DNA from: Acidovorax sp. 106
GTDB lineage: Bacteria; Pseudomonadota; Gammaproteobacteria; Burkholderiales; Burkholderiaceae_C
DNA: 64,000 bases
Direction: 5' to 3'
Assembly (NCBI RefSeq): GCF_003663825.1
Contig: NZ_RCCC01000001.1
Span: 310,001-374,000, forward strand
Shown piece by piece: positions 16,150-26,005 of the stretch. The position numbers were made by a program, and so were the translations under genes. Below the pieces are notes generated by a model. The model searched no databases and was not told the DNA's origin. It saw only the letters and a list, made by a program, of their open reading frames with translations. Each line of letters begins with the position of its first letter. The first letter of the stretch is position 1.

Positions 16150-17466
16150 GCGATTGGCCGGGAAGGAGACCGAGAACGTCGAGCCTTTTCCTACCTCACT
16201 GGCGATGTTGAGCGAAGCACCGTGGCGCTGCAACACATGCTTGACGATGGCCAGCCCCAGGCCAGTGCCTCCGGTTTCCCGCGAGCGGCTGCGGTCCACT
16301 CGGTAAAAGCGCTCCGTCAGCCGGGGGATGTGTTCGGCCGCAATGCCTGGCCCGGTGTCTCGCACGGAGAACAGGGCCGATCCATCGCTGCTGCGCTCCC
16401 AGGTCACCGTGATGCTGCCGCCGACCGGCGTGTAGCGGATGGCATTGTTGATGATGTTGGAGAGCGCGCTTTGCAACTCAGCAGGCACCCCGGCAATATC
16501 ACCCATGGCGCGCAACTGCTCGAGCGCAGGAAACCCCAGCACATGCGGGCGCGCCTGGTTCGGCGTAAGCAGTGAGGACAACGCCCGAGCTTCCTCTTCG
16601 CAGCGGTGGAGCAACGCCTGCACGGGCGTCCACTCCGAAATACCAGGCGGCGGACTGCCTTCCAGGCGCGAGAGCGTAAGCAAATCCTGCACTACGCTCT
16701 GCATGCGCGAAGCCTGCTGCGCCATCATGCCCAGGTAACGGTTGCGCTCCTGTGGCGAAAGCTGCAGGGTCTGCAAAGTCTCCACAAAGCCGATCAACAC
16801 CGTCAACGGCGTGCGAATCTCATGCGACACGTTGGCGACGAAATCGCGGCGCATGGCATCGGCCTGCTCCAAGGCCGTCACATCGCGCGACAGCAGCAGT
16901 TTGCGCCCGTCGCCATAGGGGTGCAGATGCACCGAGATGCGAACGGGGCGTGAGGGCTTGCTGTCGCGCCCCTGCAGCACCACGTCGTGCGAAAAATCAT
17001 GTGCGGCGTAGTAGGCACTGAAGTCCGGGTCGCGCACCAGGTTGCCGATGGACTGCATCACATCGCGTTGCGCATCGATGCCAAACTGGCTGGCAGCGAT
17101 CTGGTTGCACCACTCAATATGGCCTTCGCTGTCGAGCAGCACCACGCCATTGGGCGTGGCCTGCAGCGCGGCCAGAATCTCGTGGAGCCGGCTCAGACTG
17201 TCCTGTTCTCTGGCTTCACTTTGGCGCAGCAGTCGGCGAGCACGGTCAGCCGCTTCGCCCCACATGCCGCGCATATTCGGAGCCTTGGCCAGCTCACCCG
17301 TGCGCAACCACAGCAGCACGCGAGCCCCGCGCGATAAGTCCCAGACAAACCAAGCCCAGGCCGCCACCGCAGCCCCCGCTGCTGCGCCCCATGGGCCCGC
17401 CCGCCACCAACCCAGCCCGCCTCCGGCCAGTTGCCAGGTCAGGAAAAACACAAAACGCCAAAACAT
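16141..17466 (-). CDS. phoR: Phosphate regulon sensor histidine kinase PhoR
   Basis: Inner-membrane kinase of 441 residues that phosphorylates PhoB when phosphate is scarce. Two N-terminal hydrophobic helices (about 3-20 and 27-44) are followed by a linker, a PAS domain (LQATPNGVVLLDSEGHIEW) and the HisKA box FVANVSHEIRTPL with H215. The HATPase_c domain shows N box NIINNAIRYTP, G1 DTGPGI and G2 GTGLGLAI. It lies 98 bases after phoB and ends in a 9-base convergent overlap with the MATE gene. It completes the pstSCAB-phoU-phoB-phoR order. Confidence 0.95.
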   Translation of the reverse strand: MFWRFVFFLTWQLAGGGLGWWRAGPWGAAAGAAVAAWAWFVWDLSRGARVLLWLRTGELAKAPNMRGMWGEAADRARRLLRQSEAREQDSLSRLHEILAALQATPNGVVLLDSEGHIEWCNQIAASQFGIDAQRDVMQSIGNLVRDPDFSAYYAAHDFSHDVVLQGRDSKPSRPVRISVHLHPYGDGRKLLLSRDVTALEQADAMRRDFVANVSHEIRTPLTVLIGFVETLQTLQLSPQERNRYLGMMAQQASRMQSVVQDLLTLSRLEGSPPPGISEWTPVQALLHRCEEEARALSSLLTPNQARPHVLGFPALEQLRAMGDIAGVPAELQSALSNIINNAIRYTPVGGSITVTWERSSDGSALFSVRDTGPGIAAEHIPRLTERFYRVDRSRSRETGGTGLGLAIVKHVLQRHGASLNIASEVGKGSTFSVSFPANRLR

Positions 17467-17564
17467 GCGAGACGCACAGCTTTCTCAAAAATGCGGGCCA
17501 TTTCGATGGCAGGCCCGCCTGTGGCCCGTTCAGTGCAAACCCAGCAGCGGCTGGAAGCTGGCCC

Positions 17565-18272
17565 TCAGGCCTGCATCAGCGCCTGGGGTTGGGCCGTGAG
17601 GCGGTAACCTGCGCCGCGCACGGTCTCGACCATGGTGCCTGCCGTGCCCAAGGCCTCGCGCAGGCGCTTGACGTGGACATCCACCGTGCGCTCTTCAATG
17701 AACACATGGTCACCCCACACCTTGTCGAGCAACTGCGAGCGGCTGTGCACCCGCTCCGAGTGCTTCATGAGAAAGTGCAGCAGCTTGAACTCGGTAGGCC
17801 CCACCTTGAGGGGTTGCGCCTGGAAGGTGACGCGGTAGGTGGCTGCGTCCAGCACCAGATCGCCAATGGTCACGCTGTCGTTCACCTGTTCGGGCGCGCG
17901 GCGGCGCAGCACGGCACGGATGCGGGCCAGCAGCTCTTGCGTGGAAAACGGCTTGGTGATGTAGTCGTCCGCACCCGCATCCAGACCAGCCACCTTGTCA
18001 GGCTCGTCACCGCGCGCGGTGAGCATGAGGATCGGGATGGCCTTGATGCGGCTGTCGGCGCGCCACTTGCGGGCCAGCTGCAGCCCGCTTTGGCCAGGCA
18101 ACATCCAGTCCAGCAGGATCACGTCCGGCAGCACGGCATCCAGCTCGCGCTGGGCCGACTCGCCATCTTCAGACCAGATGGGCTGGAACCCGTTGTGCCG
18201 CAGGTTCACGGCAATCAGCTCGGCAATCGCGGGTTCATCCTCAACGATCAAGACCCGGGGCATTTTCTTCAT
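17565..18272 (-). CDS. phoB: Phosphate regulon response regulator PhoB
   Basis: OmpR/PhoB-type activator of 235 residues. The receiver domain has the acidic pair E11-D12, phosphoacceptor D55 (LLDWMLPG), the T in LMLTARG and K in TKPFS. The C-terminal winged helix includes VGPTEFKLLHFLM and the recognition region RTVDVHVKRLREAL. It is expected to bind the Pho boxes found upstream of pstS and ppk1. Sits 15 bases after phoU. Confidence 0.97.
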   Translation of the reverse strand: MKKMPRVLIVEDEPAIAELIAVNLRHNGFQPIWSEDGESAQRELDAVLPDVILLDWMLPGQSGLQLARKWRADSRIKAIPILMLTARGDEPDKVAGLDAGADDYITKPFSTQELLARIRAVLRRRAPEQVNDSVTIGDLVLDAATYRVTFQAQPLKVGPTEFKLLHFLMKHSERVHSRSQLLDKVWGDHVFIEERTVDVHVKRLREALGTAGTMVETVRGAGYRLTAQPQALMQA

Positions 18273-18287
18273 GGCGATGCCCTTCCC

Positions 18288-18992
18288 TTACTGCAACACG
18301 GTCGATTCAATATCGTCCATCGCGGTATGGCGCACGTCCTTGCCTTTGACCAGATAGATGATGAGTTCGGCCACATTCTTGGAGTGGTCGCCAATGCGCT
18401 CAATCGCCTTGGCCAAAAAGAGCAAGTCCAGGCTGGCAGAGATGGTGCGAGGGTCTTCCATCATGTAGGTGACCAGCTTGCGCACAAACCCGTCGAACTC
18501 CTTGTCGATCAGGTCGTCTTCTTTCAGGATGGCGAGCGCGGCTTTGGTGTCCAGGCGGGCAAAGGCATCCAGGGCCTTGCGCAGCAGGCCGGAGGCCAAA
18601 TCTGCCGCCATGCGCAAATCACTGGAGGGCAGTGAACGCGCGGCACCGCTTTCAATGATGGACTTGACCATCCGCGCCATCTTGTGCGCCTCGTCGCCCA
18701 TGCGCTCGAGGTTGGCGGTGGCCTTCGAGAAAGCGATCAGCAAGCGCAGGTCGCGCGCCGTGGGTTGACGGCGGGCAATGATGGACGAGAGTTCATGGTC
18801 AATCTCCACCTCCATGGCATTCACGCGCTGCTCCATGGCGACCACTTGCTCCACGGCGTCCATGCTGAACTGGGACAAGGCATAGATCGCCTGGCGGATT
18901 TGCGACTCCACCAAGCCGCCCAACTCCATCACGCGGGAAGAGACGTTATTGAGTTCGCTATCGAACTGGGTGGAGAGGTGTTTTTCGGGCAT
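18288..18992 (-). CDS. phoU: Phosphate signalling protein PhoU
   Basis: Cytosolic three-helix-bundle repeat protein of 234 residues that links PstB and PhoR and prevents uncontrolled Pi uptake. Both repeats carry the metal-binding E/DxxxD-type motifs (VEIDHELSSIIARRQP and the later RIGDHSKNVAELI). The length is normal. It is 9 bases after pstB. Confidence 0.96.
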   Translation of the reverse strand: MPEKHLSTQFDSELNNVSSRVMELGGLVESQIRQAIYALSQFSMDAVEQVVAMEQRVNAMEVEIDHELSSIIARRQPTARDLRLLIAFSKATANLERMGDEAHKMARMVKSIIESGAARSLPSSDLRMAADLASGLLRKALDAFARLDTKAALAILKEDDLIDKEFDGFVRKLVTYMMEDPRTISASLDLLFLAKAIERIGDHSKNVAELIIYLVKGKDVRHTAMDDIESTVLQ

Positions 18993-19001
18993 GGTGTCTC
19001 C

Positions 19002-19787
19002 TCAGCCGAAACGGCCGGTAATGTAGTCTTCGGTTTCTTTGCGCTGGGGCTTGAAGAACATCTGCTCTGTCTCGCCAAACTCCACCAGATCGCCCAGGTA
19101 CATGTAGGCCGTGTAGTCGCTGCAGCGCGCGGCCTGCTGCATGTTGTGGGTCACGATGACCACGGTGTAGTCGTTCTTCAGCTCGGCAATCAGTTCCTCA
19201 ACCTTGGCGGTAGAGATGGGGTCCAGCGCCGAGCAAGGCTCGTCCAGCAACAGCACTTCGGGCTTGATGGCAATGCCGCGTGCAATGCACAGGCGCTGCT
19301 GTTGGCCGCCCGAGAGGCTGGAGCCACTTTGATTGAGCTTGTCCTTGACTTCGTTCCACAGTGCCGCCTTGCGCAGCGCCCATTCCACACGGTCGTCCAT
19401 GTCAGTGGCGTTGAGGCTTTCAAACAGCTTCACACCAAACGCGATGTTGTCGTAGATGGACATCGGGAACGGCGTGGGCTTCTGGAACACCATGCCCACC
19501 TTGGCGCGCACCAGGGCCACGTCCTGCTTGCTGGTGAGCAGGTTCTCACCGTCCAGCACGATCTGGCCTTCAGCGCGCTGCTCGGGGTACAGCTCGAACA
19601 TGCGGTTGAAGGTGCGCAGCAGGGTGGACTTGCCACAGCCCGAAGGGCCGATGAAGGCCGTGACCTTGTTCTCGGGGATGTCCAGGTTGATGCCCTTGAG
19701 GGCGTGGAATTTGCCGTAGTAAAAGTTCAGATCGCGCACCGTGATCTTGGAGTTGGCGGATGCGGATGCTTGCAGGGTGGAGGGCAT
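19002..19787 (-). CDS. pstB: Phosphate ABC transporter ATP-binding protein PstB
   Basis: Nucleotide-binding subunit of the high-affinity phosphate importer, 261 residues. Walker A is GPSGCGKST, the signature motif [14 protein letters not shown], Walker [14 protein letters not shown] and the switch histidine is in [10 protein letters not shown]. The N-terminal 15 or so residues are Ser/Ala-rich and may not be conserved. Confidence 0.97.
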   Translation of the reverse strand: MPSTLQASASANSKITVRDLNFYYGKFHALKGINLDIPENKVTAFIGPSGCGKSTLLRTFNRMFELYPEQRAEGQIVLDGENLLTSKQDVALVRAKVGMVFQKPTPFPMSIYDNIAFGVKLFESLNATDMDDRVEWALRKAALWNEVKDKLNQSGSSLSGGQQQRLCIARGIAIKPEVLLLDEPCSALDPISTAKVEELIAELKNDYTVVIVTHNMQQAARCSDYTAYMYLGDLVEFGETEQMFFKPQRKETEDYITGRFG

Positions 19788-19802
19788 GAATGTCTTCCTT
19801 GT

Positions 19803-20684
19803 TTATTTCTGGCGTGTCAAAACACGCGCCAGGATGTTGAGACCGAGAACAGCTACCGTGATCAGGAACACGCCGGCCCACGCCAGCTCCTGCCAGTTCT
19901 CATAGGGGCTCATCGCAAATTTGAAAATCGTGACCGGCAAGCTGGCCATGGGTTTGGACAGATCGGCATTCCAGAATTGGTTGTTGAGCGCGGTAAACAG
20001 CAGAGGCGCTGTCTCACCCGCAATGCGCGCCACAGCCAGCAACACCCCAGTGATCACACCGGCACGGGCCGCACGCAAGGTAACCATGGTGATGACGCGC
20101 CACTTGGGCGTGCCCAGGGCATAAGCCGCCTCACGCAGGCTGGCAGGCACCAGCAGCAGCATGTTTTCGGTAGTGCGGATGACCACCGGAATCACGATCA
20201 GCGCCAGGGCCAGCACCCCGGCGTAGCCTGAGAAGCTCTTGAACCGGGCTACCACCACTGCGTACACAAACAGGCCAATCACGATGCTCGGGGCGGACAG
20301 CAAAATGTCGTTCACGAACCGGGTCGTGGCCGCCAGCCAGCTGCGCGACTCGTATTCGGCCAAGTAGATACCGGCCATGATGCCAATCGGCGTGCCCACA
20401 AACGTGGCCATCGTTACCATGACCAACGAACCAAAGATGGCGTTGGAAATACCGCCCACTTCGTTGGGTGGTGGGGTCATCTGCGTGAACAGCGCCACAC
20501 TCAGGCCACCCAGGCCCAGGCGGATGGTTTCCCACAGAATCCAGACCAGCCAGAACACACCGAACAGCATGGCCGCTAAAGACAGCGTGAGCGCAATCTG
20601 GTTGACGCGCTTGCGGCCGTTGTAGCGGGCTTGCCGCATTTGCGCCAAATCGGCGGCAGAAATCAGGCGTTGAGAGGTACTCAT
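19803..20684 (-). CDS. pstA: Phosphate ABC transporter permease PstA
   Basis: Membrane subunit of 293 residues with six hydrophobic segments and the binding-protein-dependent transport loop in [19 protein letters not shown]. The ATG overlaps the pstC stop by 4 bases. Confidence 0.96.
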   Translation of the reverse strand: MSTSQRLISAADLAQMRQARYNGRKRVNQIALTLSLAAMLFGVFWLVWILWETIRLGLGGLSVALFTQMTPPPNEVGGISNAIFGSLVMVTMATFVGTPIGIMAGIYLAEYESRSWLAATTRFVNDILLSAPSIVIGLFVYAVVVARFKSFSGYAGVLALALIVIPVVIRTTENMLLLVPASLREAAYALGTPKWRVITMVTLRAARAGVITGVLLAVARIAGETAPLLFTALNNQFWNADLSKPMASLPVTIFKFAMSPYENWQELAWAGVFLITVAVLGLNILARVLTRQK

Positions 20685-21706
20685 GAACGCGCCCCTTCAC
20701 TCTTTTTAAGACGCGACAGCAACAGCTTGGACAAAGACAGCACCACGAAGGTGATGAAGAACAGAACCAAGCCCAGGTAAATGAGGGACGCCTGGTGCAA
20801 GCCCTCACCGGCTTCGGCGAACTCGTTGGCCAATGCAGAGGTGATGCTGTTGGCCGCCTCAAACACCGACAGGGAGTCGAGCTGGTTCATATTGCCGATG
20901 ACGAATGTCACGGCCATGGTTTCGCCCAACGCACGGCCCAGGCCCAGCATGACGCCGCCGAGCACACCGGTCTTGGTGAACGGCAGCACCACTTTGAAGA
21001 CAACCTCCCAAGTGGTCGCACCCAAGCCATAGGCAGACTCTTTGAGCAAGGCGGGGGTCACCTCAAACACATCACGCATCACCGACGCAATGAAGGGGAT
21101 GATCATGATGGCCAGGATGATGCCCGCCGACAAAATGCCGATGCCCACGGGAGGGCCCGACACAAAAGCGCCCAAGTAAGGCACTCCGCTGAACATCGCT
21201 TGCAAAGGCTGCTGCACAAAGCGCGCAAGAATGGGGCCAAACACCATCAGCCCCCACATGCCATACACAATGGACGGCACGGCCGCCAGCAGTTCGATCG
21301 CAGTCCCCAAAGGACGCTTGAGCCAGGCGGGAGAAAGTTCGGTCAAAAACAGCGCAATGCCAAAACTCACGGGCACGGCGATCAGCAAGGCGATGACCGA
21401 GGTGGCCAAGGTACCGTAAATCATGACCAAGCCACCGTACTCGTTCTGTACGGGGTCCCAGACGCTACGGGTCAGGAAACTGAGGCCATATTTCGCGATC
21501 GAAGGCCAGGCTCCGATCACCAAAGAAACAAGGATGCCCACCAGGAGCAGCAAGGTCAGCACGGCTGCGCTGCGAGCGAGCCAACCAAAAATGCGGTCAG
21601 CCAACATGCCAGAGATCAAGGGCTGCGGGCGAGGTGGCGTGGTCCGTTGAGCGCCACGCCCCGCCTTGGCAGACGGGGTTTGCGGGACCGGCAAGATAGT
21701 GGACAC
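20681..21706 (-). CDS. pstC: Phosphate ABC transporter permease PstC
   Basis: Membrane partner of PstA, 341 residues, with an N-terminal polar extension before the first membrane segment and the EAA-type loop [19 protein letters not shown]. Start GTG 21706. It is separated from pstS by 71 bases containing a stable hairpin. Confidence 0.95.
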   Translation of the reverse strand: MSTILPVPQTPSAKAGRGAQRTTPPRPQPLISGMLADRIFGWLARSAAVLTLLLLVGILVSLVIGAWPSIAKYGLSFLTRSVWDPVQNEYGGLVMIYGTLATSVIALLIAVPVSFGIALFLTELSPAWLKRPLGTAIELLAAVPSIVYGMWGLMVFGPILARFVQQPLQAMFSGVPYLGAFVSGPPVGIGILSAGIILAIMIIPFIASVMRDVFEVTPALLKESAYGLGATTWEVVFKVVLPFTKTGVLGGVMLGLGRALGETMAVTFVIGNMNQLDSLSVFEAANSITSALANEFAEAGEGLHQASLIYLGLVLFFITFVVLSLSKLLLSRLKKSEGARS

Positions 21707-21734
21707 GTTAAGAGCCTTCTATAAATGCAATCTG

Positions 21735-21767
21735 GGGACTGGCCAGGCCATCAAGCCAGCCAGTCCC
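21735..21767 (-). promoter_or_regulatory. Intercistronic hairpin between pstS and pstC
   Basis: GGGACTGGC (21735-21743) and GCCAGTCCC (21759-21767) form a perfect 9-bp stem with a 15-base loop. There is no T-run. Hairpins at this place usually protect the pstS message and lower downstream expression, giving excess binding protein; that role is inferred. Confidence 0.6.
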
Positions 21768-21777
21768 ACCAGACTAC

Positions 21778-22818
21778 TTACTTGTATGCAATCGCCTTAC
21801 CAGCCGCATCTTGGATACCAGCCCAAGACTTCAGAATGATGCCCTTCACAGCGTCAGGCATAGGCACATAGTCCAGGTCTTCAGCGGTTTTGTCCCCAGA
21901 CTTGTAAGCCCATTCAAAGAACTTCAGAGACGTAGCCGCCTGCACAGGCTTGTCTTGCGACTTCTGCATCAGGATGAAGGTGGCGCCAGTGATGGGCCAG
22001 GATTCCTTGCCAGGCTGATTGGTCAAGATTTGGTAGAAGCTCTTGGCCCAATCTGCACCTGCAGCAGCAGCCTTGAAGGCGGTGTCGTCAGGGGCGACAA
22101 ACTGACCATCGGCATTTTGCATCTGCACATAGGTCATCTTGTTTTGCTTGACGTAGGCGTACTCCACGTAACCGATGGAGTTGGGCAGACGACCCACAAA
22201 CGCAGCCACGCCTTCGTTGCCCTTGCCACCCGCACCCGTAGGCCAGTTCACTGCTGTGCCCTCACCAACCTTGCTCTTCCACTCAGCATTCACCTTGCTC
22301 AGGTAATTAGTAAAGATAAAGCTGGTGCCCGAACCGTCGGCACGGCGCACAGGGGCGATGGCGGCATCAGGCAGAGCCACACTGGGGTTGAGCGCCTTGA
22401 TGGCGGCATCGTTCCAGTTGGTGATTTTGCCCAGGTAAATGTCGCCCAACACTTGGCCGCTGAGCTTGATCTGACCGGCAGCAATGCCCTTGATATTGAC
22501 CACCGGCACCACGCCACCGATCACGGTAGGAAACTGAACCAAGCCCTTTTTGCTCAGTTCTTCATCCTTGAGCGGGGCATCAGAGGCACCAAAGTCCACT
22601 GTCTTGGCTTCGATCTGGCGCAGGCCAGCTCCGGAGCCAACGGATTGGTAGTTGATCTTCACACCAGTGGCCTTGTTGTAATCAGCAGCCCACTTGGAGT
22701 ACAGGGGTGCAGGGAAGCTGGCACCCGCGCCAGTTGCCTCTTGCTGCGCCATGGCGCTGGAAAAAGCACCCGCAGCAACCACACCGGCAACCAGAACTCG
22801 AATCGCAGACAGTTTCAT
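21778..22818 (-). CDS. pstS: Periplasmic phosphate-binding protein PstS
   Basis: High-affinity Pi receptor of the Pst importer, 346 residues. A Sec signal peptide ends at about AMA|QQ (residue 24). Ligand-binding segments are visible as GAGASFPAPLYSKW, VDFGASDAPL and RADGSGTSFIFTNYL. The first gene of the pst-pho operon, 52 bases downstream of a Pho box. Confidence 0.97.
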   Translation of the reverse strand: MKLSAIRVLVAGVVAAGAFSSAMAQQEATGAGASFPAPLYSKWAADYNKATGVKINYQSVGSGAGLRQIEAKTVDFGASDAPLKDEELSKKGLVQFPTVIGGVVPVVNIKGIAAGQIKLSGQVLGDIYLGKITNWNDAAIKALNPSVALPDAAIAPVRRADGSGTSFIFTNYLSKVNAEWKSKVGEGTAVNWPTGAGGKGNEGVAAFVGRLPNSIGYVEYAYVKQNKMTYVQMQNADGQFVAPDDTAFKAAAAGADWAKSFYQILTNQPGKESWPITGATFILMQKSQDKPVQAATSLKFFEWAYKSGDKTAEDLDYVPMPDAVKGIILKSWAGIQDAAGKAIAYK

Positions 22819-22855
22819 GGAAAGACCTCTAGGGTGAATAAGTTGGGATGTCGCT

Positions 22856-22889
22856 ACTCTAGGATCACTCTATGACAGTGTTGTGACAT
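22856..22889 (-). promoter_or_regulatory. Pho box and -10 of the pstS promoter
   Basis: On the minus strand ATGTCACAACACTGTCATA (22889-22871) has two TGTCA half-sites 11 bases apart, the PhoB spacing, in place of a -35. TAGAGT (22861-22856) lies about 10 bases further on as the -10. Confidence 0.85.
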
Positions 22890-23221
22890 AAAAAAATGGA
22901 TTGTCACAACAGCCGCAGGAGCGATTTTCAAGGAGTCGTGGGCGCACGAATACCTTACCGATCTGCATCCAAACTGCGCAGCCCCCCCAGGCGACAACAT
23001 CACGTGGACCGACTCGTGGAGTTCTTGCGGCTCACCGTCATAAGAATGACACAAAGCCCCCTTAGTCTCCCGCCACCGGCCTACGCGCTGCTACGACCTC
23101 ACAAGAGACATCGATGGCATGGACGCTGCCCCACTTTATGACCCACCGCAGGTCTGCCCGCCCGAGACAAGCCCCAACCATGACCGCACCAGAGCGCCGC
23201 CGACACCCCAAATCACACCCC
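22890..23221. other. Intergenic region between the pst operon and the binding-protein gene
   Basis: About 330 bases. Besides the Pho box at its left end it holds TTGTCACAAC at 22901-22910, a 10-bp perfect palindrome that does not have PhoB half-site spacing, and a C-rich stretch near 22983. No recognisable promoter or RNA was found for the rightward gene. Two in-frame ATGs (23114, 23180) would extend that gene into this region. Confidence 0.5.
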
Positions 23222-24394
23222 ATGCTCACCCACATCACGACCCACCCTGCCTCGCGCCCCCTGCGCAGGAGTAGTGGCGCCGTCGCGCTGGGGCGACGTG
23301 ATTGGCTGCGCTGGGCAACAGGCATGGGGGTATGGGTTACGGCCGGGCAGCCCACCTGGGCACAGGGGGACAGCTCGCGCACCGTTTCGATTGCACAAGT
23401 GGTGGACATGTCGCCCACCCAACAAGATGTGAGCCGAGATTTTCTGACCGGATCGCGCGCGGCGTGGCAAGACACGAATGCACGCGGTGGCATCCAGGGC
23501 AAACCGGTGCAGCACATGGTTCTGGAAACCGATGGCACCCCAGGGCAACTCCAGTCGGCCTGGCAAACCGCCCACCGTCAAAGCCAGTGCGCAGCGTTGG
23601 CGGGCTGCGTAGGGCACAACGCGGCCCAAGGGCTTGCCAAGCTGCAAACAGGTGCGGACACCAACAACCCGCTGCCTTTGGTGGCCCCATGGCTGCACCA
23701 CACTACAGCCCAAGGTGCATCCGATACCGTATTTGATGTCTTTGCCGACTTGCGCGCGCAAGTCACCCATGCATTGAAGTCCCTGGCATCCATGGGTGTC
23801 CCAGAACTGGCCGTCGCCTATGCGGCGGGCCATGACCCTGCTCTTTGGCAAGCCGCAGTGGCGCAAGCCGCACGCGAGCAGAACGTCAAGGTGCAAACCA
23901 TCGGCGCGGACGCGCAGTTGACGCAGCCCATCGTTCTTTTTGTGGGGGGCACCCCCGAACTGCACGCGTTTGTGGAAAAACTCAAACTGCCAGCGGGGCG
24001 CCAGTGCTACGTGATTGCATTGGCCGACGTGAATTTGCAGGTGCTGGCCCAAATGGGCAATCTGCCCAAGAAAGTGTCCATCGTCGCCACACAGACCGTT
24101 CCCCTGGTCACTGCGGGCCTGCCCATCGTCCGCGCATACCGAGAAGCCCTGGCACGTTTGTACGACGAGCCCCCCTCGCCCCAGGGGTTGGCCGGTTTTA
24201 TTGCCGCCAAGTACACCGCCGAGGTGTTGCAACAAATTAACGGCACCATCACCCGGGCCAATGCACTGGCGGCCTTCCAGCAACGCAAGCCCGTCACAGT
24301 GGGTGGCTGGGCTGTTTCCTATCAAGACAAGAAACGCTCCGCGCCCTTTGTGACCCAAAGCATGCTGTCATCCGACGGTCGCATTGTGGGCTAA
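23222..24394 (+). CDS. Periplasmic ABC-type (LivJ-like) substrate-binding protein, Tat signal
   Basis: A type-I periplasmic binding protein of the branched-chain amino-acid receptor class. The N-terminus holds a twin-arginine motif GRRDWLRWATG, a short hydrophobic stretch and a cleavage-like QPTWAQ, pointing to Tat export. The mature part begins VSIAQVVDMSPTQQDVSRDFLTG, typical for the class, with GGIQGKPVQHMVLETDG following. No permease or ATPase gene is nearby. It lies between divergent pstS and ppx, which suggests but does not prove a link to phosphate. ATG 23222 is chosen; 23114, with a better ribosome site, would give an unusually long pre-signal region. Ligand unknown. Confidence 0.75.
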   Translation: MLTHITTHPASRPLRRSSGAVALGRRDWLRWATGMGVWVTAGQPTWAQGDSSRTVSIAQVVDMSPTQQDVSRDFLTGSRAAWQDTNARGGIQGKPVQHMVLETDGTPGQLQSAWQTAHRQSQCAALAGCVGHNAAQGLAKLQTGADTNNPLPLVAPWLHHTTAQGASDTVFDVFADLRAQVTHALKSLASMGVPELAVAYAAGHDPALWQAAVAQAAREQNVKVQTIGADAQLTQPIVLFVGGTPELHAFVEKLKLPAGRQCYVIALADVNLQVLAQMGNLPKKVSIVATQTVPLVTAGLPIVRAYREALARLYDEPPSPQGLAGFIAAKYTAEVLQQINGTITRANALAAFQQRKPVTVGGWAVSYQDKKRSAPFVTQSMLSSDGRIVG

Positions 24395-24476
24395 GGCCCC
24401 AGCCGCCATTCGCGCAAGGCAGATGCTATGCTGCCCAAGATCAGAGCCAGAGAGACTGCGCACACTGCGCCACCCC

Positions 24477-25955
24477 ATGCAAAACGGAACATTGCTCGCA
24501 GCTGTGGATCTTGGATCCAACAGCTTTCGCCTTGAAATTGGCCGCTTCGAGCACGGCCACATCCACAAAGTCGAATACCTCAAGGAGACCGTGCGCCAAG
24601 GCAACGGGCTGGACGACAACCGCAACCTGACGCAAGACGCGCTGGAGCGCGGCTGGGCCTGCCTGGCACGATTTGGTGAACGACTGGCTGGATTTCCTCG
24701 CGAACATGTGCGAGCCGTCGCCACCCAAACTCTGCGCGAAGCCCGCAACCGGGACGATTTTCTAACCCGCGGCAGTGAGGTGCTGGGGTACCCGATTGAC
24801 GTAGTGTCTGGCATCGAAGAAGCCCGACTGATCTACCAAGGGGTGGCCCGATTGCTGCCGCAATCCGATGAACGCCGGCTGGTGGTGGACATTGGGGGGC
24901 GATCTACCGAACTGATTTTGGGCGAGCAGTTCTCCCCCAAGTCCGTGGCTTCGTTCAGGGTGGGCAGCGTGGCATGGTCGTCCCGCTATTTTGCGGATGG
25001 CGCCTTCACCCCCCAGGCCTTTCTGGCCGCAGAAATCGCCGCCAAAGCCGTGCTGGACGAGGCTCTGGCCGTTTTTCGCCGAGACGCGTGGGATGTGGCG
25101 TATGGATCATCAGGTACAGCCGGTGCCGTGGGCGATGTGCTAGCAGCCATGGGTGGTCCCAAGGGCATCATCACTCGCTCGGGCCTGGAGGCATTGCGCG
25201 ACAAACTGCTGCGCGCCCAAAGCGCAGACCGAGTTCGCATGGAAGGACTCAAGGAAGACCGGCGCGCCGTGATTGGCGGCGGGATCAGCATCCTGCGAGC
25301 GGTGTTCGATCTTCTGGATATTGACGAAATGCAGGTGGCGCAAGGGGCCTTGCGACAAGGCGCCCTCTACGACCTATTGGACCGCGAGCAGCCCGAGACC
25401 GACCTGCGCACCGACACCGTGAACGCCCTGATGCAGCGCTTTGCCGTGGATGTGCCCCACGCCGAACGCGTTGCCGAAACGGCCTGCAAGCTCTTCTTGC
25501 AAGCGGCGCAGCCCGACAGTGAGCGGGCCGCACGCAAACTGGAATGGGCTGCCAAGTTGCACGAGGTGGGATGCCGCATTTCGCACAGCGACTACCACCG
25601 GCACGGCGCCTACATCCTCGACAACACAGACGCGGCAGGCTTTGCGCTGCCCGAGTTGCATCGACTGAGTGTGCTCGTTTTGGGACAACGTGGAAAAGTG
25701 CGCAAGCTAGAGGCGGATTTATCCGACCCCATCTTTGCTCTGCAGTTGCTGTGCCTTCGATTGGCCGTAGCGCTGTGCCACGCACGGCGCGCCCCCGATA
25801 TCTCAGGCATACGGTTGCAGGCAGAGCCTGGCGTATTCACACTCTCAGCCCCACCGCCTTGGTCAAAAGCCTATCCCCAATCGGCCCACTTGCTGCAGGA
25901 AGAAGTCACCGCCTGGCAAAAAACGCCTTGGGATTTGCACATCGTGGGTGATTGA
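24477..25955 (+). CDS. ppx: Exopolyphosphatase (Ppx/GppA family)
   Basis: Hydrolyses terminal phosphates of polyphosphate (and may act on pppGpp). The 492-residue product has the ASKHA phosphate-binding loops AAVDLGSNSFRLEIG at about 7-21 and VVDIGGRSTELILG, an invariant Glu in SGIEEARLIYQG, and the YGSSGTAGAVGDV segment. A C-terminal HD-like domain includes AAKLHEVGCRISHSDYHRHGAYI. Start ATG 24477. It is followed after 50 bases by the RHH/KAP gene and is convergent with sixA-ppk1, so synthesis and breakdown of polyphosphate are encoded face to face. Confidence 0.95.
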   Translation: MQNGTLLAAVDLGSNSFRLEIGRFEHGHIHKVEYLKETVRQGNGLDDNRNLTQDALERGWACLARFGERLAGFPREHVRAVATQTLREARNRDDFLTRGSEVLGYPIDVVSGIEEARLIYQGVARLLPQSDERRLVVDIGGRSTELILGEQFSPKSVASFRVGSVAWSSRYFADGAFTPQAFLAAEIAAKAVLDEALAVFRRDAWDVAYGSSGTAGAVGDVLAAMGGPKGIITRSGLEALRDKLLRAQSADRVRMEGLKEDRRAVIGGGISILRAVFDLLDIDEMQVAQGALRQGALYDLLDREQPETDLRTDTVNALMQRFAVDVPHAERVAETACKLFLQAAQPDSERAARKLEWAAKLHEVGCRISHSDYHRHGAYILDNTDAAGFALPELHRLSVLVLGQRGKVRKLEADLSDPIFALQLLCLRLAVALCHARRAPDISGIRLQAEPGVFTLSAPPPWSKAYPQSAHLLQEEVTAWQKTPWDLHIVGD

Positions 25956-25997
25956 TACACACCCTTAAACGGTATAAACTGTTTATACCGTTTAAGG
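25952..25997 (+). promoter_or_regulatory. Near-perfect 35-bp palindromic operator candidate before the RHH/KAP gene
   Basis: Arms CCTTAAACGGTATAAAC (25963-25979) and GTTTATACCGTTTAAGG (25981-25997) are perfect reverse complements around one T. Each arm repeats TAAAC at a 9-base step, so four half-sites are arrayed symmetrically. A possible promoter is TTGATA (25952-25957) with TATAAA (25973-25978, 15-base spacer) inside the left arm, and the right arm ends in the AAGGAG ribosome site. Binding by a protein, or folding in RNA, could block expression. Confidence 0.7.
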
Positions 25998-26005
25998 AGA
26001 ACTAC

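Noticed and set aside
22901..22910. TTGTCACAAC palindrome as a second Pho box
   Set aside because: It is a simple dyad; the needed second TGTCA 11 bases away is absent.
25963..25997. The 35-bp palindrome as a ppx terminator
   Set aside because: No T-run follows on either strand and the right arm merges with a ribosome-binding site.
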